NCBI GenBank assembly: GCA_028554795.2
Contig: CM068839.1
Location: 11,001,220 to 11,065,219, forward strand
Length of the DNA stretch: 64,000 nucleotides
Origin: Sinohyriopsis cumingii
Lineage: Eukaryota > Mollusca > Bivalvia > Unionida > Unionidae
Direction: 5' to 3'
The notes below the pieces were generated by a model. That model was not told the DNA's origin. It searched no databases and saw nothing but the letters and a program-made list of their open reading frames with translations. The position numbers were made by a program, and so were the translations under genes. Position 1 is the stretch's first letter; each line of letters opens with the position of its first letter. Below, piece after piece: positions 62,311-64,000 of the stretch.

Positions 62311-63835
62311 AAACTATTCCTGAATGTCAAGGGAATATTTATTTATTATCAGCTGAGTTACTAACTTGTCACATTTTGACCTTTCAAAGAAGTTGTCATG
62401 AACAAAAAAAATCCTGGAGATTTTGTTACCAGAGAATGTGTGCAAAATGCATATTCAAATTGATATAGCAATTAGACCAACAGCAATGTGGAGTTAATGA
62501 AATTATGTCCCATAATTACCCAAATGACATTGAATTGCTGGGAATCATAAATTCAGTTTAAAGTCACTTTAACGAACTATGGACACCAAAAGTAGAATTA
62601 AAGCAGTATTAATCCAAGGCTGACTGTACACGTTACAGAAGAAAGAGTGGGGCCAGTTAGTATGTACCATACTCCCACTAGTCCAGCCTGATGGACCCCA
62701 CCCCCACCATTTGTTTGCCATATTGTAGTAGAAGTTAATTTGTCCTTTACATGGATCCTCTTTTGACATTGAACTGAAATGCATACTATTATGCAGATGT
62801 CCTTTCTGTAGTAGATATGATTGTTATTTCTTAAAATATATAGCTGTAGTTTTTGTACATTGGTTCTAATTTAACTTGTATCACTCATAAGCTAAGACAT
62901 TGTACATGTATCTATCAATAATGCCTTGTACATCACCCACAATTGCTAGGTCACATGTTTGCCAAGGCTATAAAATCTATCTGTAATTGTATTTGTAGCA
63001 ACTGCTGCTCCTAATGCATGGCTTAATATGATTAATGGATTTAACATGTATGACACGGAAAACTTCTTTATCTAATCCGAACTGAAGGTCAAAAATGTTT
63101 GACTTCAGAGGCTGTAAAGCTAAATTATTTCCTGTTTTTTTGTGAATCTTCGATATTAATTTAAGATCTGTCACAGATATTGTCAGTGTTCATTTTGATT
63201 ATGTTGGAAGTATTGGGTCATTTGACTTTCATTCTATTGAAATCGTGAAGATTTCAGTTTGTTTATGTTAATTATAACCAAGTTGGATTATAAAATGAAA
63301 CTAGAAATAATAAGAAAATAAAAAAGCATTATATTAGTATGTTAATAATCCAGTAAATTACATACATTCTTTTTCAACTACATCAGCATTGCTAAGCAGC
63401 AATTTAGTAATTTATTATCCTAAAAAGATGAGTGATATAAAAAAATATATTTCTAAATTTTGTCAGTAGATGAAATCCAAAATGAACAGAATTGTAGCAC
63501 ATTTAAAAAATGTATGCTTCCTAACAATCACTGTTATTTTCCAAGTCTTTGGATAAAGCTGCAGGTTATGTTCATTGTGTTATGAAAGTCATGCATAATC
63601 TCTCCCCCCCCACCCCCGTCTCTCTGTCTGTCTCTCTTTTTATTTGCATTTAATTACCAAGATATGGAAGATATATTTTTAAATTTAAAAAAAAACTAGT
63701 GTAGTACAGCTTTTTTACATGTCATAGCCATGGGATTCTGTGATAGATGATAGATTAATGGGGAAAAATGTGTTGTTTGTGGTTTGCTTTATAGAAGTCT
63801 AATAGAAACCAATTTTACATGAGAACATCAAAACT
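62311..63835. other. No recognisable feature
   Basis: AT-rich, probably intronic. A C-rich/TCTG run lies at about 63600-63640. No exon with conserved content was recognised. Confidence 0.4.
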
Positions 63836-63837
63836 GA

Positions 63838-64000
63838 TTCTCATGGCATTTGTCAGACTGTGTTACAAGTCCAGATTATTTTTCACCAAGTGATATGCTA
63901 TTAGTTTTATATAGTTGGATTTGTGACAATTGAATCTCATGGCATTTGTCAGACTGTGTTACAAGTCCAGATTATTTTTCACCAAGTGATATGCTATTAG
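63838..64000. repeat. Tandem repeat, about 95-bp unit, cut by window end
   Basis: The block TCTCATGGCATTTGTCAGAC through caagtgatatgctattag occurs at about 63840 and again from about 63935 to the last base. The array may continue outside. Confidence 0.9.

Overview
This looks like AT-rich nuclear DNA from an animal, most likely a marine invertebrate and perhaps a bivalve mollusc. The evidence is spliced exons with GT/AG borders, long introns, tRNA-derived SINEs, a CR1/L2-like LINE, mariner, DIRS-like and Penelope-like remnants, and very many minisatellites. The species cannot be named from the sequence alone. No bacterial-type operons, rRNA, functional tRNA or CRISPR array was found.

Two host genes are supported. 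On the minus strand, 8202-8806 is the last exon of a small gene encoding a 190-residue protein with a basic N-terminus and a PPSY motif; it is not assigned to a family. On the plus strand, seven coding exons between 19218 and 58393 encode about 330 N-terminal residues of an LRRCC1-like (CLERC) centriolar protein: SDS22-type leucine-rich repeats, an LRR cap, then a Ser-rich region leading toward a coiled coil. The gene continues past the window. The two genes are divergent, and a stretch around 16.98-17.96 kb that retains CpG may hold a promoter.

Layout: 1-7.7 kb is gene-poor DNA with four minisatellites and a possible hAT-transposase tail. 7.7-11.1 kb holds the PPSY gene, three copies of a foldback MITE and a SINE. 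11.5-15.9 kb is a decayed LINE (ORF1 esterase domain, endonuclease, reverse transcriptase) carrying a nested SINE with a 15-bp target duplication. From 19.2 kb on, the window is mostly LRRCC1-like introns. Intron 1 has four arrays, a MITE and a truncated LINE copy. Intron 2 has a 2.26-kb element with perfect 20-bp inverted ends, a 96-bp array and a DIRS-like retrotransposon remnant. Intron 3 has a 99-bp array open on both strands and a mariner remnant. Introns 4 and 5 are short and intron 4 is nearly all minisatellite. Intron 6 has a second mariner with an internal 27-bp expansion, a Penelope-like RT fragment and a 3.3-kb array of 51/45-bp units. The last 5.6 kb has a SINE and a 1.2-kb array.

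About 25 minisatellite arrays cover, by rough addition, over a fifth of the window. Nearly all long ORFs here are these arrays read in frame and are not genes. I found no convincing new biological system. The best candidates for a second look are the nonautonomous TIR element, the foldback MITE family, the minisatellite born inside a mariner transposase, and the number and size of arrays in a single gene.
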